Numbered from the stretch's first letter, positions 29,257 through 39,531 are shown. The stretch is DNA of 64,000 nt from an uncultured Aquimarina sp. (GCA_947496705.1 CANMDW010000001.1:186001-250000); one strand, 5' to 3'. The notes: a model not told the origin generated them from the letters alone. Numbers and translations: made by a program.

Positions 29257-32200
29257 TTAATTTTGTTTGAAATGATATTCATAGTGTTCTAAAATATGTT
29301 TATTGTAATCTTTGACGGTCATTAATCGTTTTTGATCGTCGTAATCAAAGTATTGGGTAGTGTTATTGGGATCGGTTATAGAAGTTACTCCTATCAGGGG
29401 CTTATACGTATAAGAGGACATCAATGTTCCCTTAGGAGATACTCTTATTTCATCCAGTCTTGAGGCTCCCGGATGTGAAATGGTTGATTGATAGGGGATT
29501 TCATCCTGAAAATTCCAGGTACCGTTTTTATAATACCAATAGGTCATCACCAAATGGTTTCCTGTGGGTCTTTTATCTTCAGGAATTGTATAGGAAGCGG
29601 CATTAAAATATTTATCCCCGGTTTTAGCATTTCCGGTAGTACCGGTATTTTCAAAACTGGTATAAAAAACCTGATGTTTACGAGCACCTATTGCTTTCAG
29701 AATAGGAAAAGTTCCTTGCTCATTCCAGATATAAGAAGTCTGATTTCCATATAGCTGAGATTGCTCGAGTAGATTTCCGAACTTAGAATATTTAGAGAAT
29801 ATATATCGAGGTTCATAAAGGTTTTGAGCGGTGTTAAACGGAAGGTTAGTTGAAATCGGGACCGCAATTTTGGCGGTATAGATTTGATGAGGATAAATGT
29901 TCCCTTCAAAAAACTTATGCTCAGTTTTCTGAGCAGATAATAATGCATTACCCCCATTTTCTTGTGTCATGGTTACCTTTTCAATTACCGGATTTATAAG
30001 GTTTCTTTGTACCATATTAGCCAGCACATTATTCGAATTCCAGTCGTAGTCTAAAGGATATTTATATTGCGTGATTATTTTTTTGCCTTCACTATCTATG
30101 GTAGTTTCTTGTGTAAGCTGTTTGTGGGTGTTACTATAATCAAAAACCTTGCGCTGTACAAGAGGTCTTTCAAAGTTATTCCCGAAATAATTAATTTCTT
30201 CGGTACTTAATAACTGGGTATACCCCAAAACATTTATATACCGTGTATCTTGAATTCGATCTGGTCGTTTAGGGCCTTCATGGGAACCTGTAGAAGGGTT
30301 TATCCAGCCGTATTTTATTCCCCTAATTCCTTTTTCTTTATATTGATATTCATTTACAATTTTGTGAACCAGGTTTCCCTGATTGTCATAATCCTCCCTT
30401 TTTTTGAGAAGCCCTCTTTTATAATCATAGCTGGTGGCAGGCGGAAATGGGAATCCATAAACCCTGTCATGTACTGTATACGGGGAAGAGAAATAATGTA
30501 TCGATTTACCATTTTCGTTATTCTCTCCCTGTGATACAGTTACCTGTCTATATCCCACATGACTTCCTTGAGTGGTACCAAGGGCAGTACGATTTTGTGA
30601 GAACCTATGAAGTTTGTGTAAAGGATCGCATCCCGCACCATCACAATAGGTTATTTCCATTTGATACTCTGGCTTGGCTTCAAGCAGAGAACCCGAAGAT
30701 TTTATAACATTATCTTCTTCAAAATGATAATCATAAGTAGTACTCTTATTGGGATTTCCGAATCCATAAGTACGTTCTATTTTGGCAATACGGCTTCCGG
30801 CTCCTTTAATGATTTTGGTAAAAGGTGTTCCTGGCTCTGGTTCTCCTCTCCAACTCAATACAATCCCTATACGTTCTACGGGGTCATCTGGATTGTATAG
30901 TAGAATATTTGTACTTGCGATAAGCGTATAATCCCCTGCATCCAAAGATACCGTTCCACTGTATGAACTGGCTCCTACACCACCTGGGTTTACTATCAAA
31001 CATCCATTACTGCATGCTACATTGCCTTGTTGGTCTACAATTCTAAATGTAGGGTTTTGTCTATCTCCACCAAAAATACCATCGATGTATGAAACAGAAA
31101 CAAAAATAGAAATTGTGGTGGAGGATGATGTTAAGGTAAAGTCTACAGTTTGCTGATTAAGCCCTTGTCTTGGCGTGTCGCCAGGAGCAGCAGCACGTAC
31201 TTCGTGAAAAGGCGCCTCATCTGCCTCAGATCCTAAGATTTCTGTACCCTGTCTATAACTGTAATCGTGCGACTCAAAAGTAAATTCGTCTGTACCACCC
31301 GTCGGATAAGTGATTTTTTTAATCATTCCCTGTGTAATTTTATTGGGAGCCGAAGATCTATTTGCTCCTTCCAGCACCTGATCGTTAATACCGTAGGTAG
31401 TTTTAGGCACCAAAGTCTGTGGAGAATTATTATTATAGTATCCCCAAAAGTCCCTTTGGTAAGAAGTAATGTTTGGTAAAGTTCCTGCATACTCAAAAAC
31501 ATAAGGAGGAATAGGGTTTTGAGGTGATTTTTTTTGCAATTCTTTTAGCGTAAGCCTGTTTGTTGAATTATCATAGGTCATTTTCCATTCTTCAACCACT
31601 TTTTGTGGATTGGTAATTTTTATACCGCCTAAAGGATGAAGCGGATTACTTGGGCTGTTGTCTATGCCTGCGTCTTGACGTATAAAATCAGTATCTTGAA
31701 AAAGATCAACAGTTGTTTGCCCTGATGAAGTAGTAATTCTTTTAAGATATTTTCCAGAAATTACCATAGTAAATTTTTGATCTCCCTGGGTTCCGGTTTC
31801 TTGAACTGAAAATTGAGAAATAATAACGTTATGTGTTTTGGATCCTGAAGCCAACATTTGGGTTGTTTGCCTATAGTCTTCATATTCAAAAATGATACGC
31901 CCCTCGGTATTAGGATTGTACATCTCTGTAAGAAACCAGCTTTGTGGAACATTCAGATCATTTATTGTTTTTCCACAAAAATCACTTATAACATTACCTA
32001 CAGGGCTTTGGTTTTTTTGAGTTTCAATTGCGCCAAAGGTATAAATTGAACCATCAGGAAGTGTAAGAAACCAACCTATAATAAATTCACTGGGAAAAGG
32101 TTCTATTTTTATAGGATGTTCTGAGACTATATTAAGATTTCCATACCAATCAAATTGAAAACTACCTGTGTATCCAGAGACATTGAAGTAAAATAAATCT

Positions 32201-32715
32201 GGTTCAGCATCCCAGCAACCATTGGCAAGTTCTCTATAGGCGTTGTATTTTTCTTCAGAATCTGTAATTCTACTATATGCATCTGCACAAAGATTTTCAT
32301 CTTCCTTACAAGGATCATCTATCCTTCTCAGGATACGGGCACGTTCTAAAAACCCTTGTAGTAAACCATTATGATACTCATCCGGCAATCCCCTTACACT
32401 ACGCGTAATTACTCCACCGGCATTTAAACTCCATCCCAAGCCAGTTCTGGGTGCTACGGTTTCTACTTTATGAGCAGATGCGTGATGGTCTAATGAAATC
32501 GGCAGTGCTAAACCTCGCTCGGTTATGGTGTAAATAGGAATACTAATTTTTGGTGTTCCTGTGTATAAACTCACAGGAACATCGGCATATTTAGCCAATT
32601 GTGCAGCTTCAGGAGAAGGAGGTATTACATTGACTTTAAAAGGAGCCTTGTTCTGTGCAGTTGCCAAACAAAAAAAGAATTGTAAAATGGCAATACAATA
32701 ATTGATTTTTCTCAT
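29257..32715 (-). CDS. RHS/YD-repeat shell protein A, first locus
   Basis: A 1152-aa secreted protein; Met at 32715 gives a signal peptide ending CLATAQ. Signature stretches PPSPEAAQLAKYADVPV, TGTPKISIPIYTI and GLGWSLNAGGVITR match the A protein of the second locus. The body is beta-rich and Asn/Tyr/Thr-rich. A YD repeat (YFDYDDQKRLMTVKDYN) lies at the end, about 10 residues before the stop. The stop abuts the start region of B. It heads the operon A, B and three coupled tips plus a relic. Together A and B probably form the shell into which a C tip docks; this is inferred from gene order and split points. Confidence 0.88.
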   Translation of the reverse strand: MRKINYCIAILQFFFCLATAQNKAPFKVNVIPPSPEAAQLAKYADVPVSLYTGTPKISIPIYTITERGLALPISLDHHASAHKVETVAPRTGLGWSLNAGGVITRSVRGLPDEYHNGLLQGFLERARILRRIDDPCKEDENLCADAYSRITDSEEKYNAYRELANGCWDAEPDLFYFNVSGYTGSFQFDWYGNLNIVSEHPIKIEPFPSEFIIGWFLTLPDGSIYTFGAIETQKNQSPVGNVISDFCGKTINDLNVPQSWFLTEMYNPNTEGRIIFEYEDYRQTTQMLASGSKTHNVIISQFSVQETGTQGDQKFTMVISGKYLKRITTSSGQTTVDLFQDTDFIRQDAGIDNSPSNPLHPLGGIKITNPQKVVEEWKMTYDNSTNRLTLKELQKKSPQNPIPPYVFEYAGTLPNITSYQRDFWGYYNNNSPQTLVPKTTYGINDQVLEGANRSSAPNKITQGMIKKITYPTGGTDEFTFESHDYSYRQGTEILGSEADEAPFHEVRAAAPGDTPRQGLNQQTVDFTLTSSSTTISIFVSVSYIDGIFGGDRQNPTFRIVDQQGNVACSNGCLIVNPGGVGASSYSGTVSLDAGDYTLIASTNILLYNPDDPVERIGIVLSWRGEPEPGTPFTKIIKGAGSRIAKIERTYGFGNPNKSTTYDYHFEEDNVIKSSGSLLEAKPEYQMEITYCDGAGCDPLHKLHRFSQNRTALGTTQGSHVGYRQVTVSQGENNENGKSIHYFSSPYTVHDRVYGFPFPPATSYDYKRGLLKKREDYDNQGNLVHKIVNEYQYKEKGIRGIKYGWINPSTGSHEGPKRPDRIQDTRYINVLGYTQLLSTEEINYFGNNFERPLVQRKVFDYSNTHKQLTQETTIDSEGKKIITQYKYPLDYDWNSNNVLANMVQRNLINPVIEKVTMTQENGGNALLSAQKTEHKFFEGNIYPHQIYTAKIAVPISTNLPFNTAQNLYEPRYIFSKYSKFGNLLEQSQLYGNQTSYIWNEQGTFPILKAIGARKHQVFYTSFENTGTTGNAKTGDKYFNAASYTIPEDKRPTGNHLVMTYWYYKNGTWNFQDEIPYQSTISHPGASRLDEIRVSPKGTLMSSYTYKPLIGVTSITDPNNTTQYFDYDDQKRLMTVKDYNKHILEHYEYHFKQN

Positions 32716-32902
32716 AGTAATATTAAGTGTTAAATAAGCAATCCTTATCCCAGTGTAAGACAGGCTTACAAGGGATGTAAAATCCATTAAAATGATGCTT
32801 GGGGTAAGTTTTAACGGTACTAAAAAATAATAGGTACTGTTAAAATATCATTGTGTGATGTTTTGTTTTCCAATTAAGTCGTTGTTTTCCAATTAAGTGA
32901 TT

Positions 32903-32965
32903 CAAACATAATTCGGGAAAAAATTATAGAAGTGTCAATATTTTGAATTGTCAAAAAAATGGGAC
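32903..32965 (-). promoter_or_regulatory. Palindromic promoter of the first RHS operon
   Basis: A 34-bp palindrome at 32932-32965 is followed on the minus strand, after exactly 21 nt, by TATGTTTG (32910-32903), a perfect TAnnTTTG. The A gene begins about 190 nt further down. Sequence and spacing match the promoter at 21190-21252. Apart from the Kelch-gene terminator, the 32716-33133 gap holds nothing else seen. Confidence 0.8.
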
Positions 32966-33015
32966 AGATTTAACATAATTTGCCATGCGAATTTTCAGTA
33001 GATTTTTGATGATAA

Positions 33016-33097
33016 CCCTTCATTCTCCTTCCAGGGGGGAAATACAAACAGGTGCTCGTTTTTTGAAGAAAACGCACCCGATAAGAAGAATGAAGGG
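33016..33097 (-). terminator. Nested hairpin after the Kelch gene
   Basis: Outer arms CCCTTCATTCT (33016-33026) and AGAATGAAGGG (33087-33097) enclose an inner stem built from GGTGC/GCACC and TTTT/AAAA (33051-33078). It lies directly after the Kelch lipoprotein stop. The following T-run is modest. Confidence 0.5.
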
Positions 33098-33133
33098 ATT
33101 ATTTTATAAGTGTGGCTTTAAAAGCAAAAAGGT

Positions 33134-34468
33134 TTAGTTGGTATCCATCACCCATATTTCATTGGTGTGTACTACTTTTTCTTCTTCCTCAATAGACCCT
33201 CCCAATATCCACATAGCATCTTGAAAAACTTCTGTTTGATGCCCTGTTCTGGGTAGGAAAGTCGCCTGTTCTCTTACCAGTGTCCAGTCGGTACCGTTGC
33301 TGCTATACCAAATATCGTTTAAGCGTTCGCCAAAATTTGAATCAAGATCCAGTCCGGTTCCTCCGATCAGCCATATTTTATTATCATACACAACGACCTG
33401 ATGGCCCGATCTTATGGAAAAGAAGGTTTCAGGGGGCGTAATTTTTTCCAGAACTCCTCCTGTACCGAGTGTCCAGATATTTTGAACATTGGTAAAAAGG
33501 CCGATAGACCCGCCAAAAATCCATATTTTGCCATTAAAAGCAATTGCCTGATGCCCGTAAATAGTAGGCAATGCTACATCGCCCGAAGGATCGCCTTTAA
33601 TCCAGTTTTTCCCATCACTACTCGACCACATATCAGAAAGGCCAGTAGTACCCTGAGCCCCCCCGATGAGCACCAATATATCTTCGTTAAATACCACTAC
33701 TTTATGGCGGGATCTTCCTGAAAACCGGGTAAACCCTGTTAGGTCTGTCTTTTCCTCGGTCCATATTTGCCCATCGGTGCTCGACCAGACATCATTGAGG
33801 TATCCACTATCGTTGCGACCACCTATTACATACATTTTATCCTTAAAAACTACCAGCTCATGGCCGCTTCTAGGGGGCAGAACCTCATCAGGATTGGGAG
33901 ATGTTTGTCTTGCCGCCCAATTCATACCGTCGGTACTTGAGAAAACCGTATTCTTATATTGTAGGCTGATGTTGTCATATCCTCCCACCGTCCAGATTTT
34001 TCCATCATACACTACAGTAGCAAATCCGCTGTAATTCTTAAATCGTGATCCCAGCTCTTCCGGAATTTCTTTAGCAGTGTTAATGATAGTTGTGGTAAAA
34101 ATAAAAGCAGCACTTTCGGTGCTTGCACCTTGCTCATCTTTGGCAATCACTTTCCAGCTATACGAAGTATCGAGTGCAAGCTTGTCTTCAATTGGCAATA
34201 CATACGAAGTTGTGGTGATATCGGCAATGGTTTTAGTATTCTCTCCGGCAGTTAGTATGAAGTCATAAGTTACCGTATCTCCATCGGGATCTACTGCGGT
34301 TTCCCAGGAAAATTCGGGTAAAAGTCCAACATTTACTGCTTGATCTGCTATAGAAATCAGGTTAAAGGCCCCGGGAGATTGATTGTTCATAGGTGTGTTT
34401 CCTCCATTATCATCATTACTACAAGAAATGGTAATGAAGAACAATGTCATGTAAATTACTCTTTTCAT
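33134..34468 (-). CDS. Lipoprotein with Ig/FnIII-like domain and Kelch-type repeats
   Basis: A 444-aa surface lipoprotein with lipobox ITISC (Cys16) followed by SNDDNGGN, a typical Bacteroidota lipoprotein spacer. Residues about 30-125 form an FnIII-like domain (PEFSWETAVDPDGD, SYSWKVIAKD). The rest is a set of about 50-residue Kelch repeats (AVVYDGKIWTVGGYDN, RSGHELVVFKDKMYVIGG and so on), which would fold as a beta propeller. No catalytic motif was seen; binding or adhesion is plausible. It is transcribed alone and its upstream region carries a copy of the window's 34-bp palindrome. Confidence 0.88.
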   Translation of the reverse strand: MKRVIYMTLFFITISCSNDDNGGNTPMNNQSPGAFNLISIADQAVNVGLLPEFSWETAVDPDGDTVTYDFILTAGENTKTIADITTTSYVLPIEDKLALDTSYSWKVIAKDEQGASTESAAFIFTTTIINTAKEIPEELGSRFKNYSGFATVVYDGKIWTVGGYDNISLQYKNTVFSSTDGMNWAARQTSPNPDEVLPPRSGHELVVFKDKMYVIGGRNDSGYLNDVWSSTDGQIWTEEKTDLTGFTRFSGRSRHKVVVFNEDILVLIGGAQGTTGLSDMWSSSDGKNWIKGDPSGDVALPTIYGHQAIAFNGKIWIFGGSIGLFTNVQNIWTLGTGGVLEKITPPETFFSIRSGHQVVVYDNKIWLIGGTGLDLDSNFGERLNDIWYSSNGTDWTLVREQATFLPRTGHQTEVFQDAMWILGGSIEEEEKVVHTNEIWVMDTN

Positions 34469-34592
34469 TTGTTTCCAATTTTATGTTTAATAAAGGTATA
34501 GGTTGTACTACAAGCCGGAGTAAAATTCAGACAATATACTAGGTAGGGGTAGGTAAGAATATGTTGTAGAGATACACTCTAAACAAGTTTTA

Positions 34593-34654
34593 TAAAAATA
34601 GGGATACTAATTTATGTAAAGTCCCAATATCTTGACTATTCAAAAAATCGGGAC
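34593..34654 (-). promoter_or_regulatory. Palindromic promoter of the Kelch lipoprotein gene
   Basis: A 34-bp palindrome at 34621-34654 (GTCCC and GGGAC outer arms) is followed on the minus strand after 20 nt by TATTTTTA, a weak -7 box. Translation starts about 125 nt downstream. The palindrome is clear; the -7 box is the weakest of the set. Confidence 0.6.
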
Positions 34655-34688
34655 TTCATTATGGTCATACGAGAAAGAAGTACTGCCC

Positions 34689-35072
34689 TTAATTTAGCGT
34701 AGCGATCCACCAGGTATTTCCAAAGGGATCCTGAAATCCTGCTCCGCGTGCACCACTATCTTCATCCATAGGTTGCATTAAAGAGATGGCGCCTGCATCC
34801 AACGCATCATAATAGGTTTGATCGGTATCTTTTACATATACATACATCGACCCGGGGTGGGCGGGATACTGCTGTGAAGCTTCAGCTAATAGAATTGTAC
34901 TATCACCAATTTTAATTTCAGAATGTTGAATTCTTTTGTCGGCATCCAAACTGCGCATCATTTCCTGGGCTTGAAATATCTTGCGGATAAAGTCAATAAA
35001 ATCTTCGGCCCTTTCGACTACCAAATAGGGCATTGCCTGTTGGTGGCCGGCAGTAATTTTCATGCGTTGCAT
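34689..35072 (-). CDS. VOC (glyoxalase/bleomycin-resistance) family protein
   Basis: A 127-aa protein with the beta-alpha-beta-beta-beta pattern of the VOC fold: AMPYLVVERAEDFIDFI, then HSEIKIGDSTILLAE, SMYVYVKDTDQTY, and the closing GFQDPFGNTWWIATL. It is most like PhnB/YCCR-type VOC proteins, whose substrates vary. A start at Met4 is possible. It follows the aminopeptidase gene on the same strand but is separated by a strong terminator, so it is probably transcribed on its own. Confidence 0.85.
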   Translation of the reverse strand: MQRMKITAGHQQAMPYLVVERAEDFIDFIRKIFQAQEMMRSLDADKRIQHSEIKIGDSTILLAEASQQYPAHPGSMYVYVKDTDQTYYDALDAGAISLMQPMDEDSGARGAGFQDPFGNTWWIATLN

Positions 35073-35149
35073 ATAAAAAGTGAGTTTTTGTCTGTAACGA
35101 AAGAATAGCGGGAAATATTCTATAAATAAGAAGAAATGTCAACAAAAAA

Positions 35150-35198
35150 GACCTCACAGGCTTGTGCCGAATTCATTTCGGTATCTATCTGTGAGGTC
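35150..35198 (-). terminator. Rho-independent terminator of the aminopeptidase gene
   Basis: Perfect 10-bp arms GACCTCACAG (35150-35159) and CTGTGAGGTC (35189-35198) enclose a smaller CCGAA/TTCGG stem. On the minus strand they run into a TTTTTT tract. It lies just after the stop at 35230. Confidence 0.85.
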
Positions 35199-35229
35199 TA
35201 ATCTTATCTATTAATTAGTAGGTTATAGT

Positions 35230-36525
35230 TTATGACTCGTTCATTAATTCCTCGATCTCTTCGGCCTCGATAGGAATATTGGCCATCAGATTAAAAGGCG
35301 CTCCTTTTTCCTGTATCACCACATCATCTTCTAATCGAACCCCAAAACCTTCGTCGGGGATATAAATTCCCGGCTCTACCGTAAAGACCATATTGGCTTG
35401 CATGGGTTCAGTAAGTATCCCATAATCATGCGTATCGAGTCCGATATTGTGTGAGGTACCATGCATAAAGTATTTTTTATAGGCCGGCCATTCGGGATTT
35501 TCCTTTTGTATATCGGCTTTGTCGAGAAGCCCCAACCGCAGTAATTCTGAAGTCATAATTTTACCAACCTCCACATGATAGTCTGCCCAGATCGTTCCCG
35601 GAACCAGCATCTTGGTCGCTTCATTTTTAACCCTTAATACGGCATCATAGACTTCCCTTTGACGTTTAGAATAGCTGCCCGATACCGGAATCGTACGTGT
35701 TAAGTCACTAGAATAATTGGCATATTCTGCGGCTACATCCATCAAGATCAGATCTCCTGCTTTACACTGCTGATTATTTTCTATATAATGCAATACATTG
35801 GCATTATTTCCGCTTGCGATAATTGGGGTATAGGCAAATCCTTTAGAGCGATTATTGATAAATTCATGCAGTAATTCGGCTTCAATATTATATTCCCAAA
35901 CATCTGGTTTTACAAAATCCAAGACCCTGCGAAATCCTTTCCCGGTAATATTACAGGCAGTTTGCATGAGCTCGATCTCTATAGGATCTTTTACCGAGCG
36001 CAATCGTTGTAAGATAGGATTACTTTTGGCTACCGAATGTGCAGGATATTTGGCTTTCCACCATTTGGTAAAACGATCTTCGCGGGTTTCGGTCACTACA
36101 TTCGATCGATAATGCTCATTGGTGTTTACATATACCGTTTCGCACTGGGTCATTATCTCAAAGAATATTTTTTCCAGATCTTTCAGCCAGTACACCGTTT
36201 TGATCCCTGAAACCTCAAAAGCACGTTCTTTGGTGAGTTTTTCACCTTCCCAAATAGCGATAAGCTCACTGGTCTCTTTCAAAAAAACAATCTCACGATG
36301 CTTTGCTACAGGGGCATCAGGAAAAAGCAACAATACACTTTCTTCCTGATCTATACCGCTTAGATAAAAAATATCTCTGTGTTGTGCAAAAGGCATGGTG
36401 CTGTCTGCACTAATGGGATATATATCATTACTATTAAACACAGCAATGCTATTGGGTTTCATTTGTGCAGTGAAATTTTTACGATTCTTAATAAAAAGAT
36501 TTTTATCTATTTGGTGGTATTTCAT
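35230..36525 (-). CDS. Xaa-Pro aminopeptidase (aminopeptidase P family)
   Basis: A cytoplasmic metallopeptidase releasing N-terminal residues before Pro. Met at 36525 (431 aa) is chosen over an upstream Met because family proteins start near MKYHQIDKxLF. The N-terminal creatinase-like domain is followed by the pita-bread domain with metal ligands in LILMDVAAEY and SSDLTRTIPV, HGTSHNIGLDTHD, FTVEPGIYIP and GVRLEDDVVI. All five ligand positions are present. It is divergent from the BNR-repeat gene. Confidence 0.93.
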   Translation of the reverse strand: MKYHQIDKNLFIKNRKNFTAQMKPNSIAVFNSNDIYPISADSTMPFAQHRDIFYLSGIDQEESVLLLFPDAPVAKHREIVFLKETSELIAIWEGEKLTKERAFEVSGIKTVYWLKDLEKIFFEIMTQCETVYVNTNEHYRSNVVTETREDRFTKWWKAKYPAHSVAKSNPILQRLRSVKDPIEIELMQTACNITGKGFRRVLDFVKPDVWEYNIEAELLHEFINNRSKGFAYTPIIASGNNANVLHYIENNQQCKAGDLILMDVAAEYANYSSDLTRTIPVSGSYSKRQREVYDAVLRVKNEATKMLVPGTIWADYHVEVGKIMTSELLRLGLLDKADIQKENPEWPAYKKYFMHGTSHNIGLDTHDYGILTEPMQANMVFTVEPGIYIPDEGFGVRLEDDVVIQEKGAPFNLMANIPIEAEEIEELMNES

Positions 36526-36674
36526 TGTAAGAGTTTTAAGATAGACCTGTGAGGTCTGCCTCGTTAACTTTTCCAAAAATACTAAAGCCCGAAAGATGTA
36601 TTGTTAAACAATGGCTAAAAATTTTGAGATTGTTTTAATAGTATCTACTTTCCTGTAACTAAATTTCCATCATA

Positions 36675-39527
36675 ATGAAAACATATCTTTCCTGTGTATT
36701 ATTCTTATTTTTTTGTTTATCCATTTTTTCTCAGCAACCGGCAACTTCGCCTGAAGAGGTGCGAAAGGGGTTACAACTAAAGAAAGATATGGAAGCATCT
36801 TCTTTGGTAAAGAACGTTTCCTTTAAAAATATTGGTCCGTCGGTGATGAGTGGGCGCGTGGTAGATGTAGATGTAAATCCACAAAACACTACCGAGTTTT
36901 ATGTAGGTTATGCTTCGGGAGGATTGTGGCATACTATAAATAACGGAACCACTTTTGAACCTGTTTTAGATTCGGCCGAAACGATCAATGTGGGTGATAT
37001 TGCCGTAGATTGGAAAAACAATACCATCTGGGTAGGAACCGGGGAGAATAACTCCTCAAGATCTTCCTATGCCGGAATAGGGATTTTAAAATCTACCGAT
37101 AAAGGAAAGACCTGGAAAAATGCAGGATTACCCGATTCACATCATATTGGCAGAATCATTATCAATCCCAACAATCCTGATGAGGTGGTAGTTGGAGTTA
37201 CCGGGCATTTGTATTCACTCAATGAAGAACGGGGAGTATATAAAACCACCGACGGCGGAGCGACATGGAGCAAAACCTTGTTTGTAAATAATCAAACGGG
37301 GATCATCGATATTGCCTATGCTTCCAATAATTTCAGCATACAATATGCTGCTGCCTGGGACAAAGACCGAAAAGCGTGGAATTTTGAAGGAAGCGGTACA
37401 GGGTCTGGGATCTATAAAAGTACCGATGCAGGAACTACCTGGACCAAAATTTCTTTGAAGGGAAGCGGCTTCCCTGCCGGAGAAGGCGTGGGGCGCATTG
37501 GCCTTGCTGTTTTTGATGAAAATACCATCTATGCAGTGCATGATAATCAATTCAGAAGAAAGAAAAATGACACTGAAAAAAGGAGTACGATACTCACCAA
37601 AGAGGATTTTAAAACCATGGCTACAGCAACCTTTTTAAAACTGGAAAACAAAAAACTAAATGCCTTTTTAAAAACCAATGGATTTCAGGAAAAATATCGG
37701 GCAGACAACCTCAAGCAATTAGTTCGTGGGGGTACCGTGCAACCGGTAGACCTGGCCAAATATCTGGAAGATGCCAACTCTATGTTGTTTGACACCCCCG
37801 TTATAGGTGCCGAGGTGTACCGAAGCGATGATGGAGGAAAAACCTGGTCAAAAACCCATACTGATTTTCTGGATGATATTTTTTATAGCTACGGATACTA
37901 TTTTGCCCAAATACAGGTAAACCCCAAAAACAAAGATCATATTTATATAAGTGGGGTCCCGATTTTGAAGTCTAAAGATGGAGGAAAGACATTTACCAGT
38001 ATCAGTGCCAAAAACGTGCATGTCGATCATCATGCTTTGTGGATCAATCCTAAAAATCCTAATCATTTAATAAACGGTAATGACGGAGGGTTAAATATCT
38101 CCTACGACGATGGAGAGCACTGGATCAAAGCCAATCAACCCACAGTGGGGCAGTTTTACGCGATCAATATTGATCATGCAACGCCTTACAATGTATATGG
38201 AGGGTTGCAGGACAATGGTGTTTGGGTAGGACCGCATAATGCCGAAGAAGACGATGCCTGGCACCAAAGTGGGCAGTATGCCTGGAAAAGGATCATGGGA
38301 GGCGACGGCATGCAGGTGCAGATCGATAATAGAGATCGCAATATTGTATATACCGGATTTCAGTTTGGGAATTATTTCAGGATCGACCGATCGACCGACA
38401 AGCAAACATTTATACAACCCAAACACGAATTGGGCGAATCCCCCTATCGATTTAATTGGCAAACCTCGATTTTGTTGTCTTCACACAATCAGGATATTTT
38501 GTATTTGGGTAGCAATAAGTTGATGCGATCTATGAACCAGGGAGACGACTGGACCGCCATATCCAATGATCTAACCAATGGCGGTAAAAAAGGAAATGTA
38601 GCCTATGGTACGCTTACAACCATATCAGAATCCCCTTTTCAGTTTGGGTTGCTCTACACCGGAAGTGACGACGGATTGGTCTATGTGACCAAAAACTCAG
38701 GCGGAAGCTGGAATAAAATTTCAGATAGCTTTCCTAAGGATCTGTGGGTATCCAGAGTGATCGCCTCTGCTCATAAAAAAGAAAGAGTGTATGCGACCCT
38801 TAACGGATATCGATGGGATGATTTTACACCTTATATATATGTAAGTGAAAATTATGGGCAAAGCTGGAAATCTATAAGAAACGGATTGCCGGCATCTGCA
38901 GTGAATGTAATTAAAGAAGATCCCGAAAATGAAAATGTATTGTATCTGGGTACAGATAACGGGGCTTATGTTTCAATAGATAGAGGAACCACCTGGCAGG
39001 CATTTTCAAAAGGAGTACCCAATGTGGCAGTACATGATATTGTCATTCAGCCAGAGGCTAAAGATGTATTATTGGGAACCCATGGCAGAAGTATTTACAA
39101 AACCAATATTGAAGCTATACAATTACTTAGCGATGAGATTATGAATAAGGCACTTCACGTTTTTGAATTACCCGGGGTAAAATGGTCAGAAAAATGGGGC
39201 GTTGCCTGGAGCCGATGGCTTGAAGCCGAAGAACCCTCAACAACCATTGCTTTTTACAGCAACGATACCCGAGAATATGTAATAAAAATCACTACAGAAG
39301 AAGGTAAAACACTTCAGGAGTTTTCGACAACAGCAGATAAAGGGCTTAACTATGTAGCATATGATTTGACTATCACTGAAAAAGGAAAGGATATGTTAGT
39401 AAAGGAATTTCCTGATGATGAAGTGGCTAAAAGGAAAAACGGAAAGTATTACCTTCCGATCGGAAGATATGATATTCATATTTCTGGCGGAAAAACAAAT
39501 AAAAAAGTTTCTTTTGAAGTTAATTGA
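36675..39527 (+). CDS. Secreted BNR/sortilin-like repeat protein
   Basis: A 950-aa exported protein (signal peptide to LSIFSQ). It has many BNR/Asp-box repeats of the S.DGG.TW type (KSTDKGKTWKNA, KTTDGGATWSK, KSTDAGTTWTK, RSDDGGKTWSKT, VSENYGQSWKS, SIDRGTTWQAF), which make a large beta propeller. Proteins of this layout are annotated as sortilin/VPS10-like or glycosyl-hydrolase-like. No sialidase catalytic residues can be assigned here, so an enzymatic role is unproven. The last 150 residues form a separate beta domain. Monocistronic; a palindromic element follows the stop. Confidence 0.88.
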   Translation: MKTYLSCVLFLFFCLSIFSQQPATSPEEVRKGLQLKKDMEASSLVKNVSFKNIGPSVMSGRVVDVDVNPQNTTEFYVGYASGGLWHTINNGTTFEPVLDSAETINVGDIAVDWKNNTIWVGTGENNSSRSSYAGIGILKSTDKGKTWKNAGLPDSHHIGRIIINPNNPDEVVVGVTGHLYSLNEERGVYKTTDGGATWSKTLFVNNQTGIIDIAYASNNFSIQYAAAWDKDRKAWNFEGSGTGSGIYKSTDAGTTWTKISLKGSGFPAGEGVGRIGLAVFDENTIYAVHDNQFRRKKNDTEKRSTILTKEDFKTMATATFLKLENKKLNAFLKTNGFQEKYRADNLKQLVRGGTVQPVDLAKYLEDANSMLFDTPVIGAEVYRSDDGGKTWSKTHTDFLDDIFYSYGYYFAQIQVNPKNKDHIYISGVPILKSKDGGKTFTSISAKNVHVDHHALWINPKNPNHLINGNDGGLNISYDDGEHWIKANQPTVGQFYAINIDHATPYNVYGGLQDNGVWVGPHNAEEDDAWHQSGQYAWKRIMGGDGMQVQIDNRDRNIVYTGFQFGNYFRIDRSTDKQTFIQPKHELGESPYRFNWQTSILLSSHNQDILYLGSNKLMRSMNQGDDWTAISNDLTNGGKKGNVAYGTLTTISESPFQFGLLYTGSDDGLVYVTKNSGGSWNKISDSFPKDLWVSRVIASAHKKERVYATLNGYRWDDFTPYIYVSENYGQSWKSIRNGLPASAVNVIKEDPENENVLYLGTDNGAYVSIDRGTTWQAFSKGVPNVAVHDIVIQPEAKDVLLGTHGRSIYKTNIEAIQLLSDEIMNKALHVFELPGVKWSEKWGVAWSRWLEAEEPSTTIAFYSNDTREYVIKITTEEGKTLQEFSTTADKGLNYVAYDLTITEKGKDMLVKEFPDDEVAKRKNGKYYLPIGRYDIHISGGKTNKKVSFEVN

Positions 39528-39531
39528 CTTT

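Noticed and set aside
6887..32715. A, B and C as one RHS gene broken by frameshifts
   Set aside because: Each part has its own signal peptide and proper start, and the same break points occur independently in two loci; the only broken copy is the relic at 21348-21635.
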